A DNA stretch of 64,000 bases from Spirodela intermedia (taxonomy: Eukaryota; Streptophyta; Magnoliopsida; Alismatales; Araceae), in NCBI GenBank assembly GCA_902729315.2, contig LR746269.1, forward strand, positions 478,501 to 542,500. Direction: 5' to 3'. Under the pieces are notes generated by a model, which had not been told where the DNA came from, ran no database searches, and saw nothing but the letters and a program-made list of their open reading frames with translations. How positions within the stretch are numbered: position 1 is the first letter of the stretch; every line of letters begins with the position of its first letter. Below are positions 1 through 10,659 of the stretch, in pieces. The translations under genes and the position numbers were made by a program.

Positions 1-1284
1 CGAAGCGGGTGAGTCGAGTCACGAAGGTCCCTGGCTTGGCCTTGATCATGTCCTTGTTGGAATACTTGGAGGGGCGCCCGGGTTGACCCGACTGGACGAA
101 GAAAGCGCCATTCATCATCAGGTCACCCTCCGACCTCCATTTCCACGTCTTCCACGCCGAGTCCCAGCTGTCCACCCGGTGGGTCACCTCCTTCGCCCTC
201 TCATCCGGCGGCGCGATGTACCGGTTCCCCTGGCTGATGATCGTTGACCGCTGGCTCCCCCCGATGGCGTACATCAGCCAGTGGGTGTAGTCGTTGTTCA
301 GCACATGGAAGAACCCCCACCGGCACCTGCGTTGGAGAGCAAGACCCACAAAGTCATTTTCTGGTCCAGGGTTCGAGATCTAGGGTTCTTGAGCTTTTAG
401 GCTTTACCTCGGCATCCTCTGTACCAGGCCCCTACCAAAGTGGTTGAAGGCCACGGTGATCTGCATGATCGCGTCGTCCGGGTACATGTCGCTTGCCCCA
501 AAGAGCATCACCTGACATGCAGCGACCAGCGACGGCGATGAGCTTCATGGAGAAGAAAGGAGAAGAAAGGGGGGAGCTTCAGTATGTACGTGGTCATGGT
601 GGGTGAAGTGATTGTTGGAGATGGTGATGGCGGTGGAGCCCTGGACGACGTCGATGAGGCCGTCCATGCAGTTGGACATGGAGACGTGATCGATCCAGAT
701 GTTGGAGGCGCCAAAGATGGAGATGCCGTCGCCGTCGCTGCGGGCGCGGAGGCCGTAGTGCGCGAGGGAGTCCCGTATCATGCCGCCGCCGCCGGCCTTA
801 ATGTCGTGGATGTGCAGGCCGTGGATGATAACGTGCTGCACGAACTGCAGCGTGATTCCCGCGCCGTAGGCGATGTGCACGTTGGCGCCTCTGCCGTCGA
901 TGGTCTTGTAGCTGGTCACCAGCAGCTCCTCGCTCAGGTGGATGATCATGTCCCTGGCGAAGACGATCCACAGTGGCTCCGGCTGAATGGCGGCGTGGCG
1001 GAGAGTGCCCGGTCTGGGGTTGACTAGGTCGTTATCGGAGGGGTCGGTGACGACGTAGTATCTCCCCGCCAGGCCCCCCTTCGCGTTCCTCCCGAACCCT
1101 AGCGCGCACTTGGCCAGCTGCTTCCTCCTTGTTGCCCAGTCGTCCCTGCACCGCCAGCACCGGTCGATGGGGTTCGTCGCCAGGCACTTCCCAGTGTACC
1201 TCCGCAGCTCCCTCCTCGTGCTGTTCCCCACCAGCAACCTTCATCGCCAATAACAGTTGTAGACCCACTGAGCTAGCTACAAGC

Positions 1285-1327
<43 letters not shown>

Positions 1328-1552
1328 GTACTCGTGGACCTTCTCGTTGGCGTGGGCGGCGACGGCCTCTGGGTCGGGGTTGTAGGCGGCGAGAGCTGCC
1401 GCTCGGGCCTCATCGGCGCGGGCTTTCCACGAGTCGTCCCAGTCAGCGATGTGGGCGTACGCCGGCGTCGCAGCAACCAGGACGAAGAAGACAAAGAAGA
1501 AGAAGAAGGCGAGGAAGAAGGAGAGCAAGGGGCGGGCTCGGACGACGTCCAT
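1..1552 (-). CDS. Pectate lyase (polysaccharide lyase family 1), 3' end cut by window edge
   Basis: Secreted enzyme that cleaves de-esterified pectin in the cell wall by beta-elimination. I read four exons: 1552-1332, 1238-590, 511-408 and 326-1. All junctions are GT-AG and the frame stays open for 433 residues. Residues 1-33 form a signal peptide with a very hydrophobic phenylalanine-rich core. The lyase core follows, with the WIDH calcium/active-site motif at about residues 255-258, acidic DGLID at 266-270, and the RMPRCR catalytic-arginine segment at 322-327. The C-terminus lies beyond base 1, so the gene is partial here, although all recognisable catalytic elements are present. The start ATG at 1552 is the one that leads straight into the signal peptide. 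Intron 1 carries a GA microsatellite. The gene is divergent from RPA3. The family assignment is secure; the substrate preference of this paralogue cannot be read from sequence. Confidence 0.93.
1286..1326. repeat. GA/CT microsatellite in pectate lyase intron 1
   Basis: An uninterrupted run of about 20 GA dinucleotides lies inside the 93-bp first intron (1239-1331). It occupies almost half of that intron, immediately after the donor site on the gene strand. Confidence 0.95.
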
Positions 1553-1768
1553 GGCTGTCCCCCTCTACAACTCTCCTCTTCTCGGGCCCCTCTGCGGCAG
1601 CGGCGGCGATGGCTGAGAGCTCCTCCGGTGGGGGGAGAATTCTCTGGGAATGGAAACCAGGGCCGACCAGGCCGACCGACGATGCCAGACGCGCAGAGGC
1701 TACAGGCGACGGGTCATGGCGCATCGGTTCTCACGAGAGGGGCGTTGCCGGTGATCGGCGTTGCCCCT

Positions 1769-1776
1769 CTTATATA
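1769..1776 (-). promoter_or_regulatory. TATA box candidate for pectate lyase
   Basis: TATATAAG on the minus strand, about 217 bp upstream of the start codon. It is the only good TATA match I see in the upstream region. It implies a leader of roughly 180 nt. Role inferred. Confidence 0.5.
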
Positions 1777-1926
1777 CCGAGAGGAGGACCCTCTAAATAT
1801 GAAACTCGCCGGAGAAAACCATGGACGACCGACCACTGCAGGCCGAGGAAGTGAAGGGGGGGGTGTTTGTCGCCGGCGGCTCTTCGCCGCAACTTCCCGC
1901 AGGGCGGAGGTGGTTTCTCTTGGACG

Positions 1927-2126
1927 GCCCAGAAGAAACCATCCATCTGTTCCACCAGCACTTAACGTGTTAAAATTAATCTTACGAAGGGGTTTTAAAA
2001 AATATTCGTAATTGCCCGCACAGACCCGACCCACATTCGTAATTGGGTCTTATTGGGCCTTAATGTCAGCGCGGTTTTAAATGAGCTTGGGTAGTTCGAA
2101 AAAAGCCCATTAATCCTCAAGGCCCA
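1927..2126. promoter_or_regulatory. Site II (TGGGCC/T) elements in the divergent pectate lyase/RPA3 promoter
   Basis: TGGGCC/TGGGCT motifs occur at 1927-1932 (reverse), 2054-2059 (forward), 2104-2109 (reverse) and 2121-2126 (reverse). Site II elements are established TCP-binding sites in promoters of proliferation genes such as PCNA. That fits RPA3 downstream better than a cell-wall lyase. The whole stretch 1777-2170 holds no ORF worth calling. Function inferred from motif only. Confidence 0.45.
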
Positions 2127-3109
2127 GCTTGGTCGTCACCGTCTACCACGGGCATTTTTTCTGAGCTCCAGAGGTTGCAGAGTGGTGGTGGCGTTTATCG
2201 AAAACCTAGAGAGACAGGCGGATACAGACGAGCCGCCGGCTTCTCCGATCCTTTGGGGATCTTCCCTCCGCGGCCTCGCCTGGCGTGCTCGCGGTCCTCC
2301 TTCGCGGGAAAGCCGACGGAGTCCTGATCGCTCGGAAGAAGTCCTCTCTCGCGTCTCTTCAAGGGTTGATTTCCTCTCGCGGGAACTGCTTCCGGTGAGG
2401 CGGAAGATGGTGATGGCGTTCTTTTCTTTCTTTTCCCGGCTCTTCGGACGGGTGCCTTCTATTTGTGGCAGCGTTTTTATGCTTTCTACGTCGCAAGATG
2501 TAGCGCAACACTATACTTTGCTGGCCAATTAATGTGTAGCCTCTGTGTCAGTTCTCGTAGTCGGATGGTGCATTTTCCGGTGTCCATTCTTCATATTTCT
2601 TCTCACTGCTCGTATGTGAAATATACGCAGTTTTCCGTTCTACGTACGCACTATCCTTCCTGAAGTTGGATAGATTTATCGTTTATTCAAGAATTTTAGC
2701 AGAGGATCATATCTCTGTGCGAAACACGGGGGTGTTCATGCCTCTTGTTTTCCTTTCTATTCCCGAGTGAAGAGCCACTGTCGTGACCAATCCTCTAGCT
2801 TCCGTTTTCTCTCTGTGATCAGATCCACCTGTATCCGCGCATATAGTGGATTCGGAAGACGTTTCATAGATTAATCTGAGGACTTGCATTCTAATCTCAT
2901 GCTCCACATCGTTTGCAGTTCTAATCCCTAGACATTTGCTTGCATTGCAGTCAGATTCTGACTATCCATGCACTAGATTAAATAAAAAAAGTCATTATCC
3001 TGAGGAGTCTCGGCAAGAATTAACCCCTATTTTCTAGTTAAATCTATTTTTTTTTATTTTTTCAAATTCTACATGGATATAGATCTCCTCAACTTCTATC
3101 ATGCAGGCT

Positions 3110-3833
3110 ATGGACACATCGAGCCCTGCAGTGTTCGTCAATTCAGAGCTGTTGAATCTGTACTTGGGCCGGAGAGTCAGAACAGTGGTTCAAGTGGTGC
3201 GCGTCGATGGTGGGACGATGACCGGACAATCTCCTGATGGGCATCAACTCGTCGTGAAGGGCACACCGGCTATTCCATCGTCTCACTTCGTGGAGGTGAT
3301 TGGCATTGCCGACGGCAGTCAGTCCATTCGTGCTGAGATCTGCACTGACTTTGGCGAAAACTTTGGTAAATCACCAGCCTCATAGAACTCCCCCCCCCCC
3401 CTTCGTGCATCCCTTTCTTTTTATTTATTTATTTATCAGATCATTAAGATCCAAGTACCCAAGATCCACAATTGGAATGGCGACTTGTTCCATGCCGTGT
3501 GATGTGCTATTTTTGTTAAGATAGATCCACGGAGTGGCCACTCCTTTCTGCTCATCCGTCGCTTGAATGTCCCAAAGACTTTAGCAGAGTATGAAAGTCA
3601 ATGCATGTATTGCCTCGCATCACAGATGTCGAAGGCCCAGATTAAGTAAAACCCTGCTGCCGTGGATTGGGCTTTGACTTTGAGGGCCGGATGATGATTT
3701 TTTTTTCTTTTTCCTTTTGAAGAATCTCTCGTTCTGATCCATGGATCTTGTCTTGTGCTCTCTCGCAGACACCATGGCGTTCAACCGTTTGTGCCAGCTT
3801 GCAAATGGAGAGCACAAGAGTCTCTTCCTTTGA
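3110..3833 (+). CDS. RPA3: Replication protein A 14-kDa subunit (RPA3)
   Basis: Smallest subunit of the heterotrimeric single-stranded-DNA-binding complex RPA, which acts in nuclear replication, repair and recombination. Two coding exons, 3110-3365 and 3769-3833, give 106 residues, the usual length for plant RPA3. The N-terminus MDTSSPAVFVN, the central LEVIGIAD-like segment (here VEVIGIAD) and the C-terminal CQLANGE..SLF block match the plant family and form a single OB fold. I start at ATG 3110 and not the in-frame ATG at 3101, because a good acceptor (AG at 3105-3106) places 3101 inside an upstream leader intron. A plausible leader-intron donor is GTGAG at about 2394, which would make a GC-rich leader exon ending there. 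Site II motifs lie further upstream. The intron between the coding exons is about 400 bp. Confidence 0.92.
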
Positions 3834-4025
3834 GGTGGACCTTGGCCTCTTACCTTGCTCAGTCCAGTCGTTGACCCCCAGCTGTTCTGAAGGAAAGACG
3901 CAGTTGTGCTATGTTTGGTGATGGTTGACATTTTCAGAACATGTAATATTCTGTTCGATATGAAAAATATAATGCTCTGCGTGATATTTATCGAGTTTTC
4001 TTCAAAAACTTAAACTGGTGGTTCG

Positions 4026-4061
<36 letters not shown>

Positions 4062-4062
4062 T
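4026..4062. repeat. ATT trinucleotide microsatellite
   Basis: About twelve ATT units, downstream of RPA3. The rest of 3834-4170 shows no gene; its first part is presumably the RPA3 3' untranslated region. Confidence 0.95.
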
Positions 4063-4174
4063 TTTGAGGTTAGAGACGATGGCGCAGTCCCAGATAAGCT
4101 TCCGGCTCATCTTGAATCAGATAAATTATGTCGGAAATACAATTTCTTTTAAATAATTATTTTCCCCACCTGGC

Positions 4175-4415
4175 GGGCCCAACCTCCACTAGCTCTCCGG
4201 CCCGTTAGCGTTGGCCAGTTGGCTCGCTGTGAGGGGGCCCCGTCAGCATGCGGCCCACGGTGTCGATCCGACATCCACTATCACATAATTGGTCACGGGC
4301 CCACATCCGGAAGTGGAGCCCGAAAGAATGTTTCAGGATCCGCAATGGGCCCTCAGTCAAGATTCGTCCCATGGTATCAGGAATTGGGCCCCACAGAATC
4401 ACTACACATGGGCCC
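4175..4415. promoter_or_regulatory. GGGCCC cluster upstream of the MA3 gene
   Basis: Six GGGCCC palindromes occur at 4175, 4235, 4297, 4347, 4386 and 4410. Most are flanked so that they also read TGGGCCC or GGGCCCA, that is, site II/TCP-type elements on one or both strands. They lie 200-430 bp upstream of the probable leader exon of the MA3 gene. Site II-rich promoters are known for plant translation and ribosomal genes, which suits a translation regulator. ORFs crossing this stretch have no recognisable product. Confidence 0.5.
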
Positions 4416-4599
4416 ACTGTCCGGTTGGTCTCGTCTTTTATGTTGACCGGGATGGGGTTTGACCCGGCAGAACCGGGAGTAACCGTCGGGGGAAGGGGAG
4501 ACGAAAATGAGGCAACGGTCGCAGAGGTGACAGGAGGGACACGCCAGACGCCATCCTCCCGGGCTCTCCGTGATTGCAGATCGGGGAGGAACGAGGAGG

Positions 4600-5685
4600 G
4601 GAAGCCCTGCTCCCTGCCTTCATTTCTTTCTCTTTCTCTCTCTATTGTTTCCAACTCCATCTTCTCCACCCGGATCACGAGGATTAAGGGCGAAGGAGCT
4701 CCGCCGAGGAGGAGGACCGCCGTCGCCGCCGCCTCGGGGCTTAGCGTTCTTTCCTCCGGGGAGGGGGCCCAGGCGCCGGCGGGTTGTGTCCTCGGGGTTT
4801 TCTCCAGGTGAGTACAGTACGCGAATCCGCCGGCCAATCGGCTGTTGATTGTTCTGGATCGGACATTGGGTGTGGAGAATCGTCGGGCCGTGATGGGGGA
4901 TGGAGTTCCGTGTTGACTTGTGCTTCACTCTTTTCTTGATGAACTTTTCTGCCGTACGTTTCTTAAGATCACGACGTCGATTGGTGTCACAGACCTTAGC
5001 AATCATCCAATCGATTCACTAGACGAAAAGTTAGCCCGATAACAAGAATTTTTCGTGAAAAATTATATTTCATTCATCTAGTTTATTGAATTCGAATTTT
5101 TTTATCCAAAAGGAGAAATCTTATACCAGAATCATTTCACAAAACGATCTGGTTATTAAAATATATCGAAGAGAATGTGATAGAAGGAAATAGAACCTTT
5201 CGATTTCTTGGGAAGTGATTTTCCTGGCTTCTCTGTGAGCCAGGATGATCGCCGGTATTTGCATGAGATCGGTGTAACCTGGTAGGTAGCCCGGAGAACT
5301 GGTTGCTCTCTCGATGTTTATGCATCCGAGACGTAGAAGTCAATCGGATATTCTGAAGGAATCCTTGATCTCAGCCTGTCATCTTTTACCATGGGCCTCA
5401 TCAGGCTGTTATCTATCTCACTGAGAAGGAAATTGCTCCCTCGCAGAAACGTTACGATCCCTGATAGTTCGCATTTTGATCTGACGCTTTTTCTGATATC
5501 TCTCTCTCTCTACAATTCTTCGTTCGGAGCGTGATATGAATGAATTCTCCGCTTCTAGTCTCGGAATTCAAGGTCTGTAGAGGCAATAATGCCAAATTTG
5601 GATAGCGTTGTTCGGTGATCAGATCAAACTCACTCACTGCTTCGTTGACTTTCCGTTTCCAGATTATTTCTGCTGGGTTTCTCAG
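4600..5685 (+). other. Probable 5' untranslated exon and leader intron of the MA3 gene
   Basis: A pyrimidine-rich then GC-rich stretch ends at 4807 with a strong donor (CAG|GTGAGT). The next good acceptor is at 5684-5685 (polypyrimidine plus CTCAG), giving an 878-bp leader intron 4808-5685. The second leader exon runs from 5686 to the start codon. The transcription start is not visible; about 4600 is an estimate. Confidence 0.55.
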
Positions 5686-5698
5686 GTGGCTAAGGAGC

Positions 5699-5719
5699 AT
5701 GTCGAGAACAGAGGCCTGA
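5699..5719 (+). other. Upstream ORF 1 in MA3 leader (6 codons)
   Basis: ATG at 5699 followed by six codons in all (MSRTEA) and a TGA stop, in the second leader exon. It would be met by scanning ribosomes before the main start. Confidence 0.5.
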
Positions 5720-5749
5720 GGAAGCAGAGAAAACCGTTTACTTGATCCA

Positions 5750-5821
5750 ATGGACAGCAACTCTGGTGTCGACGAGGTACCGACCTCGTACTTCTGTCCT
5801 CATTACCTCGTCGACTTATGA
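5750..5821 (+). other. Upstream ORF 2 in MA3 leader, stop overlaps main start (ATGA)
   Basis: ATG at 5750 opens a 23-codon frame whose TGA (5819-5821) overlaps the main ATG (5818-5820) as ATGA. The main frame is offset, so this is not an N-terminal extension. I tested removal of a 55-nt intron (5777-5831) to join the two; it reads straight into a TGA, so I keep the two frames separate. Confidence 0.5.
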
Positions 5822-7668
5822 GCATTTTCAGGTTTGAACCGCGTGATGCCCTGCAGGATGGAAAAGTCAGTGCTCGTGAGATCAAGAAGAAGGTTGGGGT
5901 CATAGTGGAAGAGTACTTTGCCACGGATGACGTCTCGTCGACAGCGAGCGAGCTACAAGATCTCTGCTGCCCGAGCTTCCATTTCTATTTTGTGAAGAAG
6001 CTGGTGTCCACGGCCATGGACAGGCACGAGAAGGAGAAAGAGATGGCGGCGGTCCTGCTGTCCATCTTCTATGCGGCTGTGATCGACCCTCCTCAGGTTT
6101 ACAAGGGCTTCACCGAGCTCGTCGAATCCTGCGACGATCTTCATGTGGACATTCCAGACGTGGTGGACGTCCTCGCGCTCTTCATAGCTCGTGCCGTCGT
6201 GGACGACATCCTCCCGCCGGCGTTCTTGACGAAGCAAGTCGCCTTCTTGCCGGAGAATTCCAAGGGGGTGGAGGCCCTCAAGAGAGCAGAGAAGAGCTAC
6301 CTCTCCGCCCCCCTTCACGCAGAGATCGTCCTGAGAAGATGGGGCGGAAGCCGGAGCACCACCGTGGAAGACATGAAGAACCGGATCGGCGATCTGCTGG
6401 CGGAGTATCTGGTCACCGGCGATAGGGTGGAGGCTTGCAGGTGTATTAAGGACCTCAAAGTCCCGTTCTTCCACCACGAGATCGTCAAACGCGCGCTGAT
6501 ACTCGCCATGGAGCGGAGAGAAGCGGAGGGTTTGATTCTGGAGCTGCTGAAGGCCTCTACTGCAGAAGGGTTGATCAATTCGAGCCAGATCTCGAAGGGG
6601 TTCAACCGGATCATCGAGGCCGTGGACGATCTGTGCCTGGATATTCCGAGTGCCAGGGAGCTGTTGCAGGGGTTGATCTCCAAGGCGGCCTCGGAGGGTT
6701 GGCTGTGCAGGTCCTCTCTGGTGCCGCTTCCTCTTCTGCCGGAGAAGCCGCTGGAGGACGACGCCACTAGGGTTTTCAAGACCAGGGCCGCAGGCATCAT
6801 CCAGGAGTATTTCTTGACGGGGGACATCCTCGAGGTGATCGGCAGTAGAGAACTGGGGAATCATTTCTCCCCGTCCTCCGCGCAGTTGAACGCCATTTTT
6901 GTGAAGAAGCTGGTGACCATGGCGATGGACAGGAAGAACAGGGAGAAGGAGATGGCGTCCTTGCTTTTGACCTCGCTGCCTTTCCCGGCGGAGGACATCC
7001 TTGGGGGGTTCCTCCTACTGGTGGGGGACGCAGAGGATGCTGCCCTGGATGTTCCGGCGATCGTCGAGGACCTGGGGATGTTCTTGGCGAGGGCGGTGGT
7101 TGACGAGGTGCTCGCTCCCCTCCATCTGGAGGAGATCGCGAGTCAGTGTGGCGGTGACTCCGCCGGCGGCAGAGCGCTGAAGATGACCCGGTCCTTGCTG
7201 TCCGCAAAGCTTGCCGGCGAGAGGATCCTGCGGTGCTGGGGCGGCGGCGGGAGCAGCAGAACGGGCTGGGAGATCGAGGACGTGAAGGAGAAGATCGGGA
7301 GGCTGCTTGAGGAGTACGACTCCGGCGGCGATCTCCACGAGGCCTGCCACTGCATAAAGGAGCTGGGTATGCCCTTCTTCCATCACGAGGTGGTCAAGAA
7401 GGCCCTGGTGGCTCTCATGGAGAGAAAGAACAGCCGCCGGCTCTGGGACCTCCTGGTGCAGTGCTTCTCCGTGGGGTTGATCACCACGGACCAGATGGCG
7501 AAGGGCTTTAATAGGGTGGCGGACTGCATCGACGATCTGGCCCTGGACCTCCCAAGCGTAGAGAAGCAGTTTGCCCTGTACGTGGACATGGCCAGGCACG
7601 AGGGTTGGTTGGACTCGTCCTTCTCTTTCTCCTCTACCTCTGGAAGTGGGGACTGCATCCTGAGGTAG
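5818..7668 (+). CDS. MA3-domain translation regulatory factor (PDCD4/ECIP1/MRF-like), four MA3 domains
   Basis: 616-residue protein from a single coding exon. Four MA3 (eIF4G-like HEAT) domains lie at about 20-138, 181-298, 318-437 and 486-603. Domains 1 and 3 carry the KKLV..AMDR..KEMA signature. Domains 2 and 4 carry ACxCIKxL..PFFHHEVVK..L. PDCD4 uses MA3 domains to bind eIF4A; the plant MRF proteins are TOR/S6K-linked translation regulators and ECIP1 binds an ethylene receptor complex. The role here is inferred from that family. The N-terminal region before the first MA3 domain is very short (plant relatives usually have about 100 residues there), so the true start could involve an exon I did not recognise. 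ATG 5818 is the first in-frame ATG after a stop at 5743. Third-position GC is high. Two broken copies of this gene lie downstream in the window. Confidence 0.9.
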   Translation: MSIFRFEPRDALQDGKVSAREIKKKVGVIVEEYFATDDVSSTASELQDLCCPSFHFYFVKKLVSTAMDRHEKEKEMAAVLLSIFYAAVIDPPQVYKGFTELVESCDDLHVDIPDVVDVLALFIARAVVDDILPPAFLTKQVAFLPENSKGVEALKRAEKSYLSAPLHAEIVLRRWGGSRSTTVEDMKNRIGDLLAEYLVTGDRVEACRCIKDLKVPFFHHEIVKRALILAMERREAEGLILELLKASTAEGLINSSQISKGFNRIIEAVDDLCLDIPSARELLQGLISKAASEGWLCRSSLVPLPLLPEKPLEDDATRVFKTRAAGIIQEYFLTGDILEVIGSRELGNHFSPSSAQLNAIFVKKLVTMAMDRKNREKEMASLLLTSLPFPAEDILGGFLLLVGDAEDAALDVPAIVEDLGMFLARAVVDEVLAPLHLEEIASQCGGDSAGGRALKMTRSLLSAKLAGERILRCWGGGGSSRTGWEIEDVKEKIGRLLEEYDSGGDLHEACHCIKELGMPFFHHEVVKKALVALMERKNSRRLWDLLVQCFSVGLITTDQMAKGFNRVADCIDDLALDLPSVEKQFALYVDMARHEGWLDSSFSFSSTSGSGDCILR

Positions 7669-8689
7669 GGGACGGTCGGCGATTTTCATAGAAAGCTCCT
7701 ACATAGTATTTTATAACAGAGATACCTGCAGAAGTTCATATATTTTTCGAATCTTCAATATGGCGTATTTTCGTTGTATGCAAAATTTCAACGGAGTGTG
7801 AACACAATTTTTTAGATTATTCTGTCAAATGTCAATAATGAGAGTAATATGGGGGCTTTAGGAATAGCCAATGGGGCGGCTCATTTCTCAAAACAACGCC
7901 ATCGGCTTGATAGCCTATAAATTAGCATGGAAATCCATGTGAGTTGCATGGAATAGGGAATCTGGCTCCGAATATATAGGGCACGACTTCTGAACAAAGA
8001 AACTAGGTTCTAAATTTGAATACTCAAAGGTTTGTTGGGACAATCCTTGAATCTACAATGGAGTCACTCAAATCCACAAGCAAAGAGAGAGGAACTTGAA
8101 AGAGGGAAAACTTGTACTAACCAAGCTGGGCTTTAAGGTTATAGTGTGGTGGCCACTAAATAGGTTGAAAATTAGTTGAGACATTCCTAAAAGTAAAGTC
8201 AATTGAGAAGCACACCCAAAACAATTTAAAACAAGACAACTACTAAGACCTCAATTATTCACATTATTCACACATTTTATTTTACGAAATAAATTTCAAA
8301 ATGCCTTTCCAATAAGACCTCAATTAAAAACCAAGATTTTGACATGTTATTCAGGTACTTTATTTGGGCTTTCTTTGATTTTTGAACTCTTATGGATCTT
8401 CTCATTTTTGTAGTCCACTTTTCACATTTCTAGAAGGGTTGGATCATCAGTTTTGAACTTCTTTGAGTGTTTTTCTAGATGAGTCTATCTTGCTTGAAAT
8501 GAACTCATCCTTAGGTCTTCATGTGATTCTTCATAGTTATCCTAACTATTGATCACACATTTTTTGTTATTAATTCTTTTGTAGAATTTTTTAATGAATC
8601 ATACTTCTTTGATATCAACTTATTATGAGTACATGTTAAGAATCTTTCTTTCTATAAGTGTATCATGACTAAATCAACCACTTCAAAAG
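7669..8689. other. Intergenic, no gene seen
   Basis: AT-rich DNA after the MA3 stop codon. The first 150-200 bp are probably its 3' untranslated region. Nothing else is recognisable. Confidence 0.6.
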
Positions 8690-9140
8690 TATTGTTTCAC
8701 TTTTTCTTATCAATGAATTTCTCATAATGGTAGTTGATTGAAATACACTTCTTAACACTTTCATAGACTTCTCTAATGTGATTGTTCATTGTATTAGTTA
8801 TTCCTATTTATTTTAATAATTATGTGAGATTTATAATAAGATTTAGATAAAATTAAATAATTAAAAATAGAAATTGATTTGTGAAGAAATTGATGGTAGA
8901 ATTGTAGATAAACTTTACTTTGAGTCAATCTTATTTCAATATTTTAGTTATCTCTTGAAATTCAACAAATCAAATTGTTGAGCATTATGATTACTAGAGT
9001 TGAACTATCTATTTGAGGTTGATTATGATGGGACCCTTTTTCATATGAGACAGTGATGTGAGAAAAGAATAAGGTGGGCTGAGGGTGGGAAATTATATTG
9101 GAGATAAAAAGAAAAAAAGGAAAAAGGGGTAGGCTAGAAT

Positions 9141-9178
9141 ATGAGAGAGAGAGAGACAGAGAGAGAGAGACAGAGAGG
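9141..9178. repeat. GA-rich simple repeat inside gypsy-related block
   Basis: GAGAGA with interspersed GACA units. The homologous position in the second copy (about 40785-41018) is expanded to over 200 bp. Confidence 0.9.
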
Positions 9179-10659
9179 GTTCATCAAAAAGGATTTCTTG
9201 AGATTAACCATGTTGACAGAGTCCTTATTTTTTCACTAAGAAATATAACCAAGCTATGGACTGCCTTCTCTTTTAGACAAGGCTTCATTTTATAATAGTT
9301 AGTGGACTGATGACCTATCATCATACACACTCAATTTCTACTAGCCTTTTTGTTTTGTCACCTTCTGTTTGAGTTGTGGTCTTCTATCTGCCACTACCAT
9401 CATTATCTTGCGCACGTGACAATTAGGATCGTCTTTAACATGGATGAGAGAGGGATGTGAGTGCCTTATCAATATTTTCTCCTGAAATTCTTACCTTGTC
9501 CACAAGGTGAAATATTGAGAACTTTTGGTTGATGGTTTAGGCTAATTCCCATGTAGTCTATGAGTTGGGCAAAATCTATCTAATGAATTAGAACTTTCAT
9601 CTCATGTTGTTCATGTTGTACTTTGAGGATTTCAGATAGTTGCACAACCCAATTAAGGTCATCGCACAAATTAATGGGCTAACTGAATTTAGTTAAATTG
9701 ATCCATCCACCTTCTTGAGATGTGAGATGTAAAACACAAAATGGATAATTGTTTGTGGACTAATAAGCAACTGACCCAATATGGTGTAGGATCCTAAATG
9801 GGCCAAAATAGCATGGGCCTAATTTTTCATAAGGTTGCCATGTAGGGGGCTTTAGACAATATCACTATAACTGAAGGTAGACAAAGTCCCCTTTTGTGAA
9901 CCTAAGATCTTGGTGTTTCCAGTTGGAGTTGGCTTTCATCTACACTAGAACTTGTGTAAGATGTTGCTTGAGTTGGTTGATGGCTGAGGTCACCCAACCT
10001 CACACATTGAGATTCATATTAAAGGAGGATTAGTGGGTGACACCAAAACATAATCTTGAAGGTTATAGGTGTGAAAGTTTTTGTTCTACCAGAAGTTGGT
10101 CCATATTAAGCATGTACTCTATTGCCAATTATAGTCACTATGAAATGACAAAGATATGTTTTGAGCCTCATATTAATCAATTATGATTGGCCATCTATCT
10201 AAGGGTGATATGCATTGGTTTGATGAAGGGATTCCCCTTGAAGTTTGAATAATTCATTCTAAAAATTACTCATGAGATATAATTATGTTTGGTGATGATA
10301 GAAATTAAAAATCCATGTAGATGAACAAGGATAAGAATAAAGATTTTGATGATGTCATAAATTATGAATGAATGCCTAAGGGAGGAAAAATAATTATATC
10401 TATTCAACCAATCCACCACCCCCAATATGGTGTCAAATATGTCAGCTTTATGTAGTACTTCAATGAAATTTATGATTATGTCATCTTAGATTATGTCCAA
10501 AGTTAGTAGGGGCAGAAGAAAACTAGTTAGGGAGAGGGATTCAAATTTATTTTTATAAAAACAGAACATACTGGAATATGCTTGTTGACACTATCTATCA
10601 TGGCAATCTATGTCATATTTTACATGAATACAATGTTCACATGAATTCTAAACGTCCAC

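Noticed and set aside
584-1027. 147-codon ORF opposite pectate lyase exon 2
   Set aside because: Antisense shadow of a well-supported exon.
4205-4837. Long ORFs on both strands in the GC-rich region before the MA3 gene
   Set aside because: No recognisable domain. The region looks like promoter and untranslated exon with GGGCCC motifs.
5777-5831. A 55-nt intron joining the MDSNSGVDE uORF to the MA3 frame
   Set aside because: Below usual plant intron size, and the spliced frame meets TGA immediately (GTT TGA).
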